Origin: Serinus canaria
Taxonomy: Eukaryota > Chordata > Aves > Passeriformes > Fringillidae
NCBI RefSeq assembly: GCF_022539315.1
Contig: NC_066315.1
Location: 21,179,649 to 21,243,648 of the forward strand
DNA length: 64,000 bases
Reading direction: 5' to 3'
This document shows positions 54,001-60,963 of this stretch, one piece after another. The translations under genes and the position numbers were made by a program. Numbering within the stretch: position 1 is the stretch's first letter; each line of letters opens with the position of its first letter. The notes beneath the pieces were generated by a model, which saw only the letters and a list, made by a program, of their open reading frames with translations, searched no databases and was not told the DNA's origin.

Positions 54001-57000
54001 GTCCAACCATGAGAAAAAGTCAATTTGTAGCATATATTGTAGAATATATTTTGTATATATATGATTATATTTATTTTTTTATATTTGTAGACTATATTTT
54101 TATTTGTAAGTGCTTTTCATGTTTAGATGTCTGATTTGAAATGTGCCTTGTAGGCTATCCACTTTCTGTAAACCCAGTAAAACCAGAAGCAGAGAGCTTA
54201 AAATTTCTGATCTTCAAGTTCCTACTATCAAAAAATACTTGGAAGAAAATGTAGTTCCTTTATCTCCAAATTTCTTACTATTAAAGTAGTAATAAAATAT
54301 TTATGATTTTGTGTCAACTAGATTCAGTAAATGAGACATTTTTACATACACTTTAAAAAAAAGCTGAATACAAAATTCCTATCAAAGATATAAACTCCCA
54401 AAATAATATTTCAGCAGTTCATAGCTGCATAGGTTCAACTACGTTTCTACTTTTGCTCTTTTCTACTGCTGGTATTTTCTTTTCTCATTGACCTAATTTG
54501 AAAAAGGATGTGATTGGTGCCCCATGGATATGGACCTAGGGGCCATTGTTGAGATGAATTTGTGTGAGATTTCCCAAAGGCTGTTGGCCTGGGTGCCTGA
54601 CTCCATGGGTGGGACAGCAAAGCCATATGGCCAAGAGTCAGAAGGTGGATACCTCACTCCTCAGGGGTGATCAGAGGGGGTAGGCAGGTAGTGTCACTTG
54701 CCACCAGCACAGCTCAGGTGCTGTACAGGAGACCTCTGTGCCAGGTTTTAGCTTCAGTAGCCCTAGAGACATCCAGAGGGCAGTCACTTGTTTTATCCAG
54801 CAGCCCTAGTGCTCCTGCAGCCTGGCCATGCAATGTAGCTTAGCCATGAGATGACCTCAGCATTAAAACTCTGCTTGGTCCCTGGATTAGACTTGGCCAT
54901 AATAAAATCTAAAAGCAGGGCAAGTGTTAGAGCATCACAATAGAAGTGTATTGACTTGGTTTTACATATTGTACTTCATAAAGGAAACTGTTTAAATGTC
55001 ATTCATCAGTAAACAATAACAGCTTCTCTCTTCTGTGGAGGTTTGTGACCTTGCAGGTTGGGTATCAGCCTCACACAGAAGGAAGCCCAGAACATTAAAT
55101 CTTACACTGCCTTTCTCCTAAGGCATTATCCCTTCTTTCTCTCCATCTGCAAACCTGGGTGCTAAAGAAATTGTTAGCAATGACAAATGACATCTGGTAG
55201 GATCTGCTAATGCCTTGCTTTTCACCTCCTGAAGTAAGTTTTCTATTTTTTTTCAGCTGCTAGAGTAGCCACACCAAAATAATTTCTTTCTTGTACTAAG
55301 TGCAGTCTAGAAAATATTATACATGGGTAACTAACCTTTCACCACTTCTGGTGATATTAGGTAATTTTATTAGGGTTAACTTTGAAGACACTGCTAGCAT
55401 CTGTGCCAAGAGTAGTTTTGAGAGAGGAATGTTTTCAAGTTTCTTGTTCTTGTAAAAATAATTTCTGTCTCCCTGAAAAACATAAAATTATTTTAAACAA
55501 ACTGCTTTGTTGCCTCAAAATTGTCAGGAAAAGCTTATGTGTTCAGTTTTAGGGCTTTCCCTCTCTTTTGTAACTACATTCAAATTCTATTCAAAGCATA
55601 ATCTCATAGTGATGACAGACACAGCAGAATAAATGTGATGTGGGGATCTCTTCAGAGAGACTGATAGCACATAAAAAAGTTTGTATGCTTTAGGATGATG
55701 GACTACTTCCTATTTTTTCCTTACTACCTGAAGTTTTCTTCCTTTGATTGTTAATTGTGTTGTTCATTTTGTTGATTGCCCCTACAAGCAAGCTCAAAAG
55801 CTCAGCTGTTTTATTTCTTACTGTGACTAGGAGTCAGATCTCAAATCTCCATAAATTCTTTAGACATTTTGTGGTCTGTCTTTCCCTCTGCTTTTCTTTT
55901 TCATGACAGTAAAACATTCCTCAACATCTCCCCAGCATTTTCTTGTTGAAGTTCTTGAGGAGCGAATCTAAATTCATCAGGCTTGCAATTGAAATCTTTG
56001 ATATCTTTAGCACTATTTCTGAACTAAATAATGAAATCACAAATGTGTGGCAGAATTCTGCTAAAACCATAGTCTTTCCTCTTGTGTGGCCAGAGTGTGG
56101 GAGGTTATCCACTCCAGATTTTTGCTTTTTTGCTCTGCCATTCCCTTTTTGACATGCTCTGCCTGGAGTGGAAGGAGTAAATCTTGACTCTTACAGCAAT
56201 TTTTGAGAACATTACTTCAGTTATCAAATATGTGTTATGAATTTTTCTGTTCATTGCAGTAAATAAAGCATACACTGAAATTGTTCTCTTTGACAAGTAA
56301 AGCATTCCAAGCTGCATTTTTGAACACAACCTTTTTAAACATGATAGGGCAAATTTTCTGTGACTCCTCCAAAGCAAGATAACTGAGTTTAATACAGTGG
56401 CAGCCCTTGAGTTTACATCTGAGGAAATACCCTCTTACACTCTGACACGTGAGGCCTGTGAAGTCTGATGTCTAAATTGCATTCATGCAATCACACAAGA
56501 TTTCCTCATTTTTGTTATTTTGTCTTTGTGTATTTGGAAACAATTGCTTCTTCCTGTATTGACTCATAATTGTAAAATAGTAGGAGTATGAAAAATTTGC
56601 ACTTTCTGCATGGACTGGAGTGACTATTTGAAGGCTACGATTTAGCACAGATTAATGGCATTATTCCATTCCTGTTTCTCAAGAAATAATGAAAGAATTT
56701 TCCATTAAGGTCATGAGAGTGACACATATGCCAGATGTGGCAGTTTCATTACATCTGTCAGAGGAAGCAAACATGCAATTAGAATGGGATTATGGGTTGG
56801 TTTAAAGGTTATGTTAGTGGGTTTTTATCCACTGCATTGGATTACTATACAGTATAACAGTAGTGAGGACAACATGCTCTAAGATTTTTCTGATTTGATC
56901 ACGATGAACCAGAAAGTATTTCTGCAGACAGCCTCTTACAAAAGTGGTTTTCTGAACTTCAGCATAAAAATCCAGCTTTGGCAATAGTATCAGAAGGGTC

Positions 57001-60000
57001 ATCTCCATGGACTCTCTCAAGAACTGCTAAGACCAGAGAATCTTCTCCATGCCTTTGCCAGGAAATATTCAGAGACTGTCTTCTGTGATTATCAGTGAAG
57101 CTTAGGAGACTTCCTGACATAATTAGGGAATATCATGGGTAGCTAGATACAATCTCAGTTAACATCTTTTAAAGCAAATGAAAATGAAACATAAAAGATA
57201 TGACTTGGGACCTGCTGATTCCCACCTCAGTCCATTTTCTCCCTTCATTCTAGTAATGAATTACTTCTCCTTTTTTTATATGTAGCTTTACTGTAAGAGT
57301 CTGCGCAGATTTTGAAGGTCAAAGTATTTCAAATGAGATAGGTAAGAAATGTTTTTATTCCTAGTAATTTACTCTAGTCCTGCTCCATTTCAAATGTATT
57401 TTTCCCTACACTTGGGAAGACAATAGGAGTGAGATTCTCCTAAGGCAAGAAAATGCAGTTTTAAAAAAAATATTTTCATATATATAGATATATAGATATA
57501 TATGTGTATATGTGTGTGTGTGTGAATGTAAACCTTTTATTACTCACTTAAAGGATTTTTGTTTCAGTTTAAGTCATTTTCTAAATAAAACCAAGGATGT
57601 ACCTTGTTGGAGAATGTTCTGTTTTGGAAAAATAATAAATTAAAGGGACAGAAGTCCTGTACACATATGATCTGTCAATGAAATAAGAAAGCTTAAATTA
57701 TACATCCTGCATAATTTGGATCAAATCCTAGTGGGCTTTTAAACAGACAGGCACTTAAAGCATGAATTAGTTTTTCCTGGAAAACTTGCTTAGGTTCATT
57801 AAATATAATACAGAATTAATTCCTTACTGGTTTTTTTTTCTGTTAAATCAATAATTTATTTATTTCTTTGTATCCTTTAGTGCTGAAAGGTGAATTGCAG
57901 TTAGATTCATTGAAACAGAAAGGAGCTGTTAAGAGGACCCTCTTCTTTGATTACCATCAGTCACATCACTACTTCTCTATTGTGATAGAAAGACAGAAAC
58001 AGCTCCATTGCCAGGACTTCCTTGTTTATCTCAGAGTAAGTTGTTTAAAATATTTTGGACTTTCATCATTGTTTGAGTAGTACCAGGGATTTAAAGGTAA
58101 TAAAAAGGAGTCACTGGAAAAGGAACAGTGATTTCCAAAATTACAGAAATGGGATACAAGATAGACTTCATCTGTATGTTCAGTATGTCCAGAGCATACT
58201 GCTACATTGAAAAAATTCCCTATGTAAATCTTTGGCTCATCTTTTTTCAATAGAAGTAGAAAAGGAGGACTGATTTTGAAGACTGTAGAATTTCTCTGTG
58301 TAAAAATACATTAATTTCATACTCTTCTGGAAATTCTGATCAAATACTGCATCTTCTGATACAAAAATGCAAGATTGCTTTCCATTTTTGGTATCCCTTT
58401 TTATTTTTTTAGTGTTCAGAGCAGTAATAAACGAATCATGTTAAATATCATGCCAATTTAGGTTCAAAAGATTTTAAAGGAGTCTTACCAGAAATATTGG
58501 CCTAAAATTCATACAGTTTTAAAAATATTTTAAATGTATTTTAAAATGTTTTTAGAAAAACTAAAACTATGGAATTGAAGTTGTAAAGGAGAAAGGATCA
58601 ACACTTCCTCACTTGCAGGTGGGGTTACCTCATGCAATTGAAGTAGATTATTCCAAGTCTGATCCAAGAAATGCAGTGGGAGGTGAATTGGAGAAGGTTC
58701 AAGCACTATGTAAGGACATATCTAGACAATAAAGGTGATTGAATTTTACCATTGCTAAGCCTTATGAATTCTTGGTTATGGTACAAACCAGCAATATTAC
58801 CTCCACAAATCCACACATGCCCCACATCCATTTCAAAAGGAAGGGGGGCAGTAGCTGATAGGAGTTGGTTCTGTGTGTCTCTCTTGAACAGCTTCATTTT
58901 AGGCTAATGCTTTGAAAAATTTCTGAGTCTACTCAGCTCAGCCAGCTTCTTCCAGATGTGGGGCTGTGGAGGCAATGTGTTCTGGGCATTCCAATTACTG
59001 GTGAGTCACTTTGCTTTCCTAATGACACCACATGCAGCCAGAATTTGGCCAGCATCTGTCAAAGAAGCATGTCTTATCTTCAATAAAGACTACATCTTTA
59101 CCTTCATAAGTCTGAATCTGTTGTCTTATTGTACCAACTGAAATAATCATAGCAAACCATTGGTTTTTATTATGTGATTATTACTCACAGGATGAAACAG
59201 AATTTAGAGATAAATTATCTCCCATCAATATAAACTTCAATTATAGTTTGGATGAGTCCAGTTTTGAAGATAGTTTGACTGTGAAGCCAATACTGAACTA
59301 TTACCAGAAAAACTCACTAGCAGAGCAGGTATGAGTTTTGCATGTCACATTTTCTCTATATAAACATGAAAGCATTTACAAATCTTATGTGTGTCATCTT
59401 CCTTAAAAGAGAGTATCACAGCCAGAAATTACATGACGGGTATTTAATAAATACAAAACGTAGATTGAATATAAAACTAGAACCACCAGGCCTTTCAAGT
59501 ATCCCCAAAACTTGCTTGTGCTCATAGTTTTGATTGCCTTCTAGAATATGTAAGCCCAGTTAGTGTGGGAAAGAGCCTGAAGATTATATTGTTCTGCTAA
59601 GGACATATTTGACCATCTAAATAGTCTCCAGCCTCTGACTGCCACATGGAAAGAAACTTACAGAAAGGATAAAAAGATTTCATTCAGTAAGGCAGTGCTA
59701 GTGGTATTTAAACCACTTAGGTTAGCAGTATTTAATGAAGTGATTTGGACTTTGAGGCATGTACTAAGTGTATTATATTTTTTTATTTTGCAATATACAG
59801 GCTTACATTCTGGTTGACTGTGGGGAGGACAACTTATGTATTCCTGACCTGCAACTTTCTGCAGTGCCGTAAGTTAAATAAAATGCATTCTGCTGTATAT
59901 ACAAAGTCCAGACACTGCTAACTGTTGCAACAGAATGATGTAGAACACAGTTCTCTTGTTTACTGTAGCTAATCACTCTGACTTGATTTCCAGATTTTAG

Positions 60001-60963
60001 TTTGTGCATCCATTTCATCTATAAACCAAGAAATGCATGCACAAATTAAAACAAACGACATTCATGATGTTTAATAGTTATCATAGAAAATATAGTTTGC
60101 AGGTGTTTGTTAGGAGTGGCTCTAGTTCTCTGAAAACCAAGAGATGATACAAATTGTTGTTCACAGGAGGTTTCAAGTTTTTTATTTCAGTGTGCCAGCG
60201 ACTTTGAACTTGGACACTATTCTCCTGAACTCAATATACAGTGAAGTAAATTAATCTCAAAATAAAATTCTCTAAACATGGCAACAGTTTCTCCTGTGGA
60301 GGGAGAAATATGCCAAGCAGGACAAGTGGAGAATGTCTGAGAGTTACCTGACTCTCATCAGAATCAGTCTGTAGCTGTGAAACAAGGGCACAATGCCATT
60401 GCAGGTCTCAGGAGAATTTCTGTCATTGTTTGTGTTACAGTGGATATTAGGAGAAAACTACCACCTTTGTGTCCTCCAGAAAACAATGCTCATGAGACCC
60501 CTGTGGCAAGTGGTTCCTCCACTAAGTACTTCTTGCTGTTTAGAAAGTAGTCAGGCTCTGAAATTTTTTACCAGTTGCTTTCAGGTATTGTGATGGTCCA
60601 TTTTGGCCACAGTGGTGTTTTCTCTTAACCTCTTTTCTACCCAGGTGCTGGTATACTTTTTCATGCAGTAATTTATATAGAAAATCTTTTCTTTTGTGTT
60701 CAAAGAGTGTTTTCCAGAGCAGATGCTCTGAGAGCAAAATGTCCTCCTGCTATATTCATATGTAAATTCTAACTGTGCATGTTCTAACTCCTGACAAGTA
60801 GTATGTTCTATACAGGGACACAGATCAGCTAATAATTGGAGAAGAAAACTATGTCATGCTCATAATAAATCCAAGGAATGATGGGGAAGGAGCCTATGAA
60901 GCTGAGCTACATATAAAGATTCCACCTGAAGCAGATTACACTGGGGTCGAACGCAACAACAAG
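6881..60963 (+). CDS. ITGA8: ITGA8, integrin alpha-8 precursor, exons 1-20 (5' two thirds of coding region)
   Basis: ITGA8 pairs with integrin beta-1 as a surface receptor for RGD ligands (nephronectin, fibronectin, tenascin, osteopontin) and is needed in kidney and mesenchymal development. Twenty GT-AG exons join without frame breaks to 695 codons; vertebrate integrin alpha-8 has roughly 1040-1060 residues. Visible parts: signal peptide 1-30 with mature [13 protein letters not shown] at 31; seven-bladed propeller to about 470 with calcium loops at 264-272, 318-326, 384-392 and 446-456; thigh about 471-625; genu disulfide loop C630-C636; start of calf-1. N-glycosylation sequons include N73, N111, N166, N228, N291, N300, N493 and N594. 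No inserted I domain is present. Residues aligned with the RGD-arginine site of alpha-V are E184 (alpha-V D150), Y212 (Y178) and D252 (D218). ITGAV and ITGA5 are excluded by [20 protein letters not shown] and [15 protein letters not shown], which fit alpha-8. Confidence 0.97.
7225..7349 (+). CDS. ITGA8: ITGA8 exon 2: propeller blade 1
   Basis: Codons 62-103. It encodes [20 protein letters not shown], the canonical first FG-GAP strand, then C88 and C95, which match the first disulfide of alpha-V. Sequon N73. It lies only 159 bp after exon 1, inside the CpG island. Acceptor tttctcag, donor GTAAGT; the exon ends with 1 nt of codon 104. Confidence 0.96.
7350..18435 (+). other. ITGA8: ITGA8 intron 2 (11.1 kb)
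   Basis: AT-rich intron without a recognised gene. It contains a short CR1 3' end (about 14706-14780, minus) and an unexplained block near 15319-15894 that stays open in frames on both strands. The rest shows only short homopolymers. Confidence 0.85.
14706..14780 (-). mobile_element. CR1 LINE 3'-end fragment
   Basis: On the + strand the segment begins cacagaatcatttaggttgg, followed by aaaaacctctgagatcatgg and agtccaa. That is the reverse complement of the familiar avian CR1 3' end (tccaacctaaatgattctgtg type). About 75 bp, heavily 5'-truncated; the inner boundary is approximate. Confidence 0.85.
18436..18536 (+). CDS. ITGA8: ITGA8 exon 3: propeller, KIKVNGT to KEKVV
   Basis: Codons 104-137. 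It encodes [17 protein letters not shown] then [17 protein letters not shown], highly similar to human alpha-8 (one K/R-type change in most stretches). QWFGATV is an FG-GAP repeat signature. Acceptor tttgtcag, donor gtaagt, ending in phase 0. Sequon N111. Confidence 0.97.
18537..21353 (+). other. ITGA8: ITGA8 intron 3
   Basis: Contains the minus-strand LTR at about 20615-20990. No other recognised element; a short GGACA-type tandem (aggacaggacaggacatg) lies near 20140. Confidence 0.85.
20615..20990 (-). mobile_element. Endogenous retrovirus LTR, solo (copy 2)
   Basis: The reverse complement of 20615-20857 aligns with positions 1 to about 265: same order of the CCAAAGTAGAATGC-like block, GTGTGTG, CACGAGATTCTG, the tatagtatagaataatatac 20-mer, AATAAA (TTTATT at 20666-20671 on +) and the GGAGTCCTCATCATTTCTCC block. 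The part from 20858 to about 20990 is included because its composition continues (repeats of GAGAAGCAG on -); its end is approximate. No internal retroviral coding sequence is seen beside it, so it is called a solo LTR. Confidence 0.8.
21354..21477 (+). CDS. ITGA8: ITGA8 exon 4: propeller, [10 protein letters not shown]
   Basis: Codons 138-178. It begins [21 protein letters not shown], the strongly conserved blade-2 strand of RGD-binding alpha subunits, and ends with SPCRN. Cysteines C139, C160 and C176 are conserved. Sequon N166 (NFS). Acceptor ttttatag, donor gtaagc. Confidence 0.97.
21478..22910 (+). other. ITGA8: ITGA8 intron 4
   Basis: 1.4 kb, no recognised repeat or gene. Confidence 0.85.
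22911..22972 (+). CDS. ITGA8: ITGA8 exon 5: propeller, [19 protein letters not shown]
   Basis: Codons 179-199. E184 aligns with alpha-V D150, an acidic contact for the arginine of RGD ligands; glutamate here is, as I recall, also the human alpha-8 residue. C189 is conserved. Acceptor attgcag, donor gtgagg, ending in phase 0. Confidence 0.96.
22973..24251 (+). other. ITGA8: ITGA8 intron 5
   Basis: Contains the solo LTR at about 23330-23656; otherwise T-rich with no recognised element. Confidence 0.85.
23330..23656 (-). mobile_element. Solo LTR of an avian endogenous retrovirus, antisense in ITGA8
   Basis: Read on the minus strand it starts TGTGGATGTGACAG and ends CAGTGACA, giving TG...CA ends. 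Inside there is a TATA-like GTCTAAAAAGGAGC, then about 20 nt on AATAAA (TTTATT at 23392-23397 on +), then a short R/U5-like stretch. This order (promoter, poly(A) signal, short tail) is typical of an LTR, and the sequence resembles LTRs common in songbird genomes. It is unrelated to the copies at 1 and 20615. I see no clear target-site duplication, so the edges are approximate. Confidence 0.7.
24252..24297 (+). CDS. ITGA8: ITGA8 exon 6: [15 protein letters not shown]
   Basis: Codons 200-214. [10 protein letters not shown] is the family-wide propeller signature of RGD-type alpha chains, with Y212 at the ligand-facing tyrosine position. Only 46 nt long, but both splice sites are good (tttttgtag / gtatgt). 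Confidence 0.96.
24298..25238 (+). other. ITGA8: ITGA8 intron 6
   Basis: 0.94 kb of AT-rich sequence, nothing recognised. Confidence 0.85.
25239..25364 (+). CDS. ITGA8: ITGA8 exon 7: propeller, [19 protein letters not shown]
   Basis: Codons 215-256. It encodes the alpha-8 characteristic [20 protein letters not shown] followed by [10 protein letters not shown]252 aligns with alpha-V D218, the second arginine-contact acid. Sequon N228. The acceptor gaatccag at 25238 is preferred to the cag 5 nt further on because only it keeps frame. Donor gtaagc. Confidence 0.96.
25365..26501 (+). other. ITGA8: ITGA8 intron 7
   Basis: 1.1 kb of AT-rich sequence, nothing recognised. Confidence 0.85.
26502..26546 (+). 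CDS. ITGA8: ITGA8 exon 8: [14 protein letters not shown] (first calcium loop)
   Basis: Codons 257-271. It holds most of the first propeller calcium loop, GEFTGDSEQ then E272 from exon 9; the intron falls inside the loop. Acceptor tttatacag, donor gtaagc; 45 nt, phase 1 on both sides. Confidence 0.96.
26547..27809 (+). other. ITGA8: ITGA8 intron 8
   Basis: 1.3 kb; overlapping short open frames near 26560-26950 on both strands are not recognised as protein. Confidence 0.85.
27810..27853 (+). CDS. ITGA8: ITGA8 exon 9: [15 protein letters not shown]
   Basis: Codons 272-286. [13 protein letters not shown] is the blade-4 FG-GAP strand; human has I for the second V. Only 44 nt. Acceptor cctttcag, donor gtatgt. 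Confidence 0.95.
27854..28819 (+). other. ITGA8: ITGA8 intron 9
   Basis: 0.97 kb, with a short AT run (tatatatttatatatctgta) near 28493; no gene or dispersed repeat seen. Confidence 0.85.
28820..28876 (+). CDS. ITGA8: ITGA8 exon 10: [19 protein letters not shown]
   Basis: Codons 287-305, phase 0 on both sides. FTGEQ just before the next FG-GAP blade is conserved across this alpha subfamily. Sequons N291 and N300. Acceptor gttgccag, donor gtaatg. Confidence 0.95.
28995..29047 (+). CDS. ITGA8: ITGA8 exon 11: blade with second calcium loop
   Basis: Codons 306-322 plus 2 nt. It encodes [18 protein letters not shown]; the loop DVNNDGLDD (318-326) is completed by exon 12, so the intron again interrupts a calcium loop. 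Only 118 bp after exon 10. Donor gtaggt. Confidence 0.96.
29048..34451 (+). other. ITGA8: ITGA8 intron 11 (5.4 kb)
   Basis: AT-rich. Contains an A-rich simple repeat (aaaaacaaaaac type, about 30036-30072) and a plus-strand CR1 fragment at about 34170-34325. No gene seen. Confidence 0.85.
34170..34325 (+). mobile_element. CR1 LINE 3'-region fragment
   Basis: It carries the CR1 stretch ggttgcccagagaggttgtg, then agtctccatcc and gagatattcaaaactgaact, followed by a diverged form of the ctttgaccaagagtttgaac region. The sense orientation matches the host gene. Diverged and truncated at both ends; the edge is about 125 bp before exon 12. Confidence 0.8.
34452..34657 (+). CDS. ITGA8: ITGA8 exon 12: blades 5-6, [18 protein letters not shown]
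   Basis: Codons 323-391, the longest exon here (206 nt). It contains [45 protein letters not shown] and the start of the third calcium loop DLNQDGYN (385-391). Acceptor ttttttccag, donor gtaatt. Confidence 0.97.
34658..36783 (+). other. ITGA8: ITGA8 intron 12
   Basis: 2.1 kb; T-rich and A-rich runs. An open frame at 35555-35884 is unrecognised and probably chance. Confidence 0.85.
36784..36975 (+). CDS. ITGA8: ITGA8 exon 13: blades 6-7, [19 protein letters not shown]
   Basis: Codons 392-455. It starts with the aspartate that closes the third calcium loop (D392) and ends within the fourth ([11 protein letters not shown], 445-455). [12 protein letters not shown] is the blade-7 signature. The acceptor has a long T tract (16 T at 36760-36775) ending in cactgcag; donor gtagga. 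Confidence 0.97.
36976..49273 (+). other. ITGA8: ITGA8 intron 13 (12.3 kb, largest here)
   Basis: No gene recognised. It holds an interrupted G run (46694-46709), a short direct repeat (aaaaccagttttttggt at 46991-47007 and 47019-47035) and a tandem repeat of agaatatcatagta near 43688-43725. No clear LINE or LTR was identified; diverged repeats may remain. Confidence 0.8.
46694..46709 (+). repeat. Interrupted G run (G8 T G7)
   Basis: Eight G, one T, seven G, in AT-rich surroundings. It could form a G-quadruplex on the coding strand of the ITGA8 transcript; structure is inferred only. Confidence 0.85.
49274..49319 (+). CDS. ITGA8: ITGA8 exon 14: [15 protein letters not shown]
   Basis: Codons 456-470. 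D456 closes the fourth calcium loop; [18 protein letters not shown] is the end of the propeller and junction to the thigh. 46 nt, after the largest intron in the window (12.3 kb). Acceptor gtttttccag, donor gtatgt. Confidence 0.96.
49320..51229 (+). other. ITGA8: ITGA8 intron 14
   Basis: 1.9 kb; contains the T51 homopolymer at 50984-51034, which ends 195 bp before exon 15. Nothing else recognised. Confidence 0.85.
50984..51034. repeat. Poly-T homopolymer, 51 nt
   Basis: An uninterrupted run of 51 T between acatgaga and gtgaatctc. It far exceeds other homopolymers in the window (next longest about 15-16). It may be the poly(A) tail of a minus-strand retrocopy, a grown simple repeat or an assembly artefact; the adjacent sequence is not recognised as a gene copy. 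Confidence 0.95.
51230..51337 (+). CDS. ITGA8: ITGA8 exon 15: start of thigh domain
   Basis: Codons 471-506. It encodes [20 protein letters not shown] and [21 protein letters not shown] starts the thigh Ig-like domain in RGD-type alpha chains. Sequon N493; C496 conserved. Acceptor gtctcccag, donor gtaagt. The exon ends TG, completed to Cys507 by exon 16. Confidence 0.95.
51338..57285 (+). other. ITGA8: ITGA8 intron 15 (5.9 kb)
   Basis: AT-rich, with a low-complexity TATATTT-type stretch at about 54025-54110 and a GC-richer, more complex block at about 54510-54900. No gene or clear transposable element seen. Confidence 0.85.
57286..57341 (+). CDS. ITGA8: ITGA8 exon 16: thigh, [19 protein letters not shown]
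   Basis: Codons 507-525. The C507-x5-C513 pair matches the CFSLRVC motif of human alpha-8. 56 nt; acceptor tatgtag, donor gtaaga. Confidence 0.95.
57342..57880 (+). other. ITGA8: ITGA8 intron 16
   Basis: 0.5 kb; contains a TA/TG microsatellite at 57478-57524. Otherwise AT-rich. Confidence 0.85.
57478..57524. repeat. TA/TG compound microsatellite
   Basis: An impure TATAGA/TATA run passes into TGTGTG (about 47 nt). It starts about 136 bp after exon 16. Likely polymorphic. Confidence 0.9.
57881..58035 (+). CDS. ITGA8: ITGA8 exon 17: thigh, [19 protein letters not shown]
   Basis: Codons 526-577. [10 protein letters not shown] and KRTLF are strongly conserved in alpha-8; it ends CQDFLVYLR. Acceptor tcctttag, donor gtaagt, phase 0 end. 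An in-frame read-through beyond the donor meets a stop within about 45 nt. Confidence 0.96.
58036..59190 (+). other. ITGA8: ITGA8 intron 17
   Basis: 1.15 kb, nothing recognised. Confidence 0.85.
59191..59328 (+). CDS. ITGA8: ITGA8 exon 18: thigh, [14 protein letters not shown]
   Basis: Codons 578-623, 138 nt, phase 0 on both sides. It encodes [20 protein letters not shown], then [18 protein letters not shown]. Sequon N594. Acceptor actcacag, donor gtatga. Because it is phase 0 at both ends, skipping it would keep frame. Confidence 0.96.
59329..59800 (+). other. ITGA8: ITGA8 intron 18
   Basis: 0.47 kb, nothing recognised. Confidence 0.85.
59801..59868 (+). CDS. ITGA8: ITGA8 exon 19: genu, [15 protein letters not shown]
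   Basis: Codons 624-645 plus 2 nt. DCGEDNLC (C630-C636) is the genu disulfide and metal loop between thigh and calf-1, the bending point of integrin alpha chains. Acceptor atatacag, donor gtaagt. Confidence 0.96.
59869..60815 (+). other. ITGA8: ITGA8 intron 19
   Basis: 0.95 kb, nothing recognised. Confidence 0.85.
60816..60963 (+). CDS. ITGA8: ITGA8 exon 20: start of calf-1
   Basis: Codons 646-695. It encodes [20 protein letters not shown], then [20 protein letters not shown] and RNNK. This is the last ITGA8 exon I can find here. The expected next exon, which in human starts GFRPLSCEYK, is not in the remaining 3 kb. Acceptor ctatacag, donor gtaaag, phase 0 end. Confidence 0.96.
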
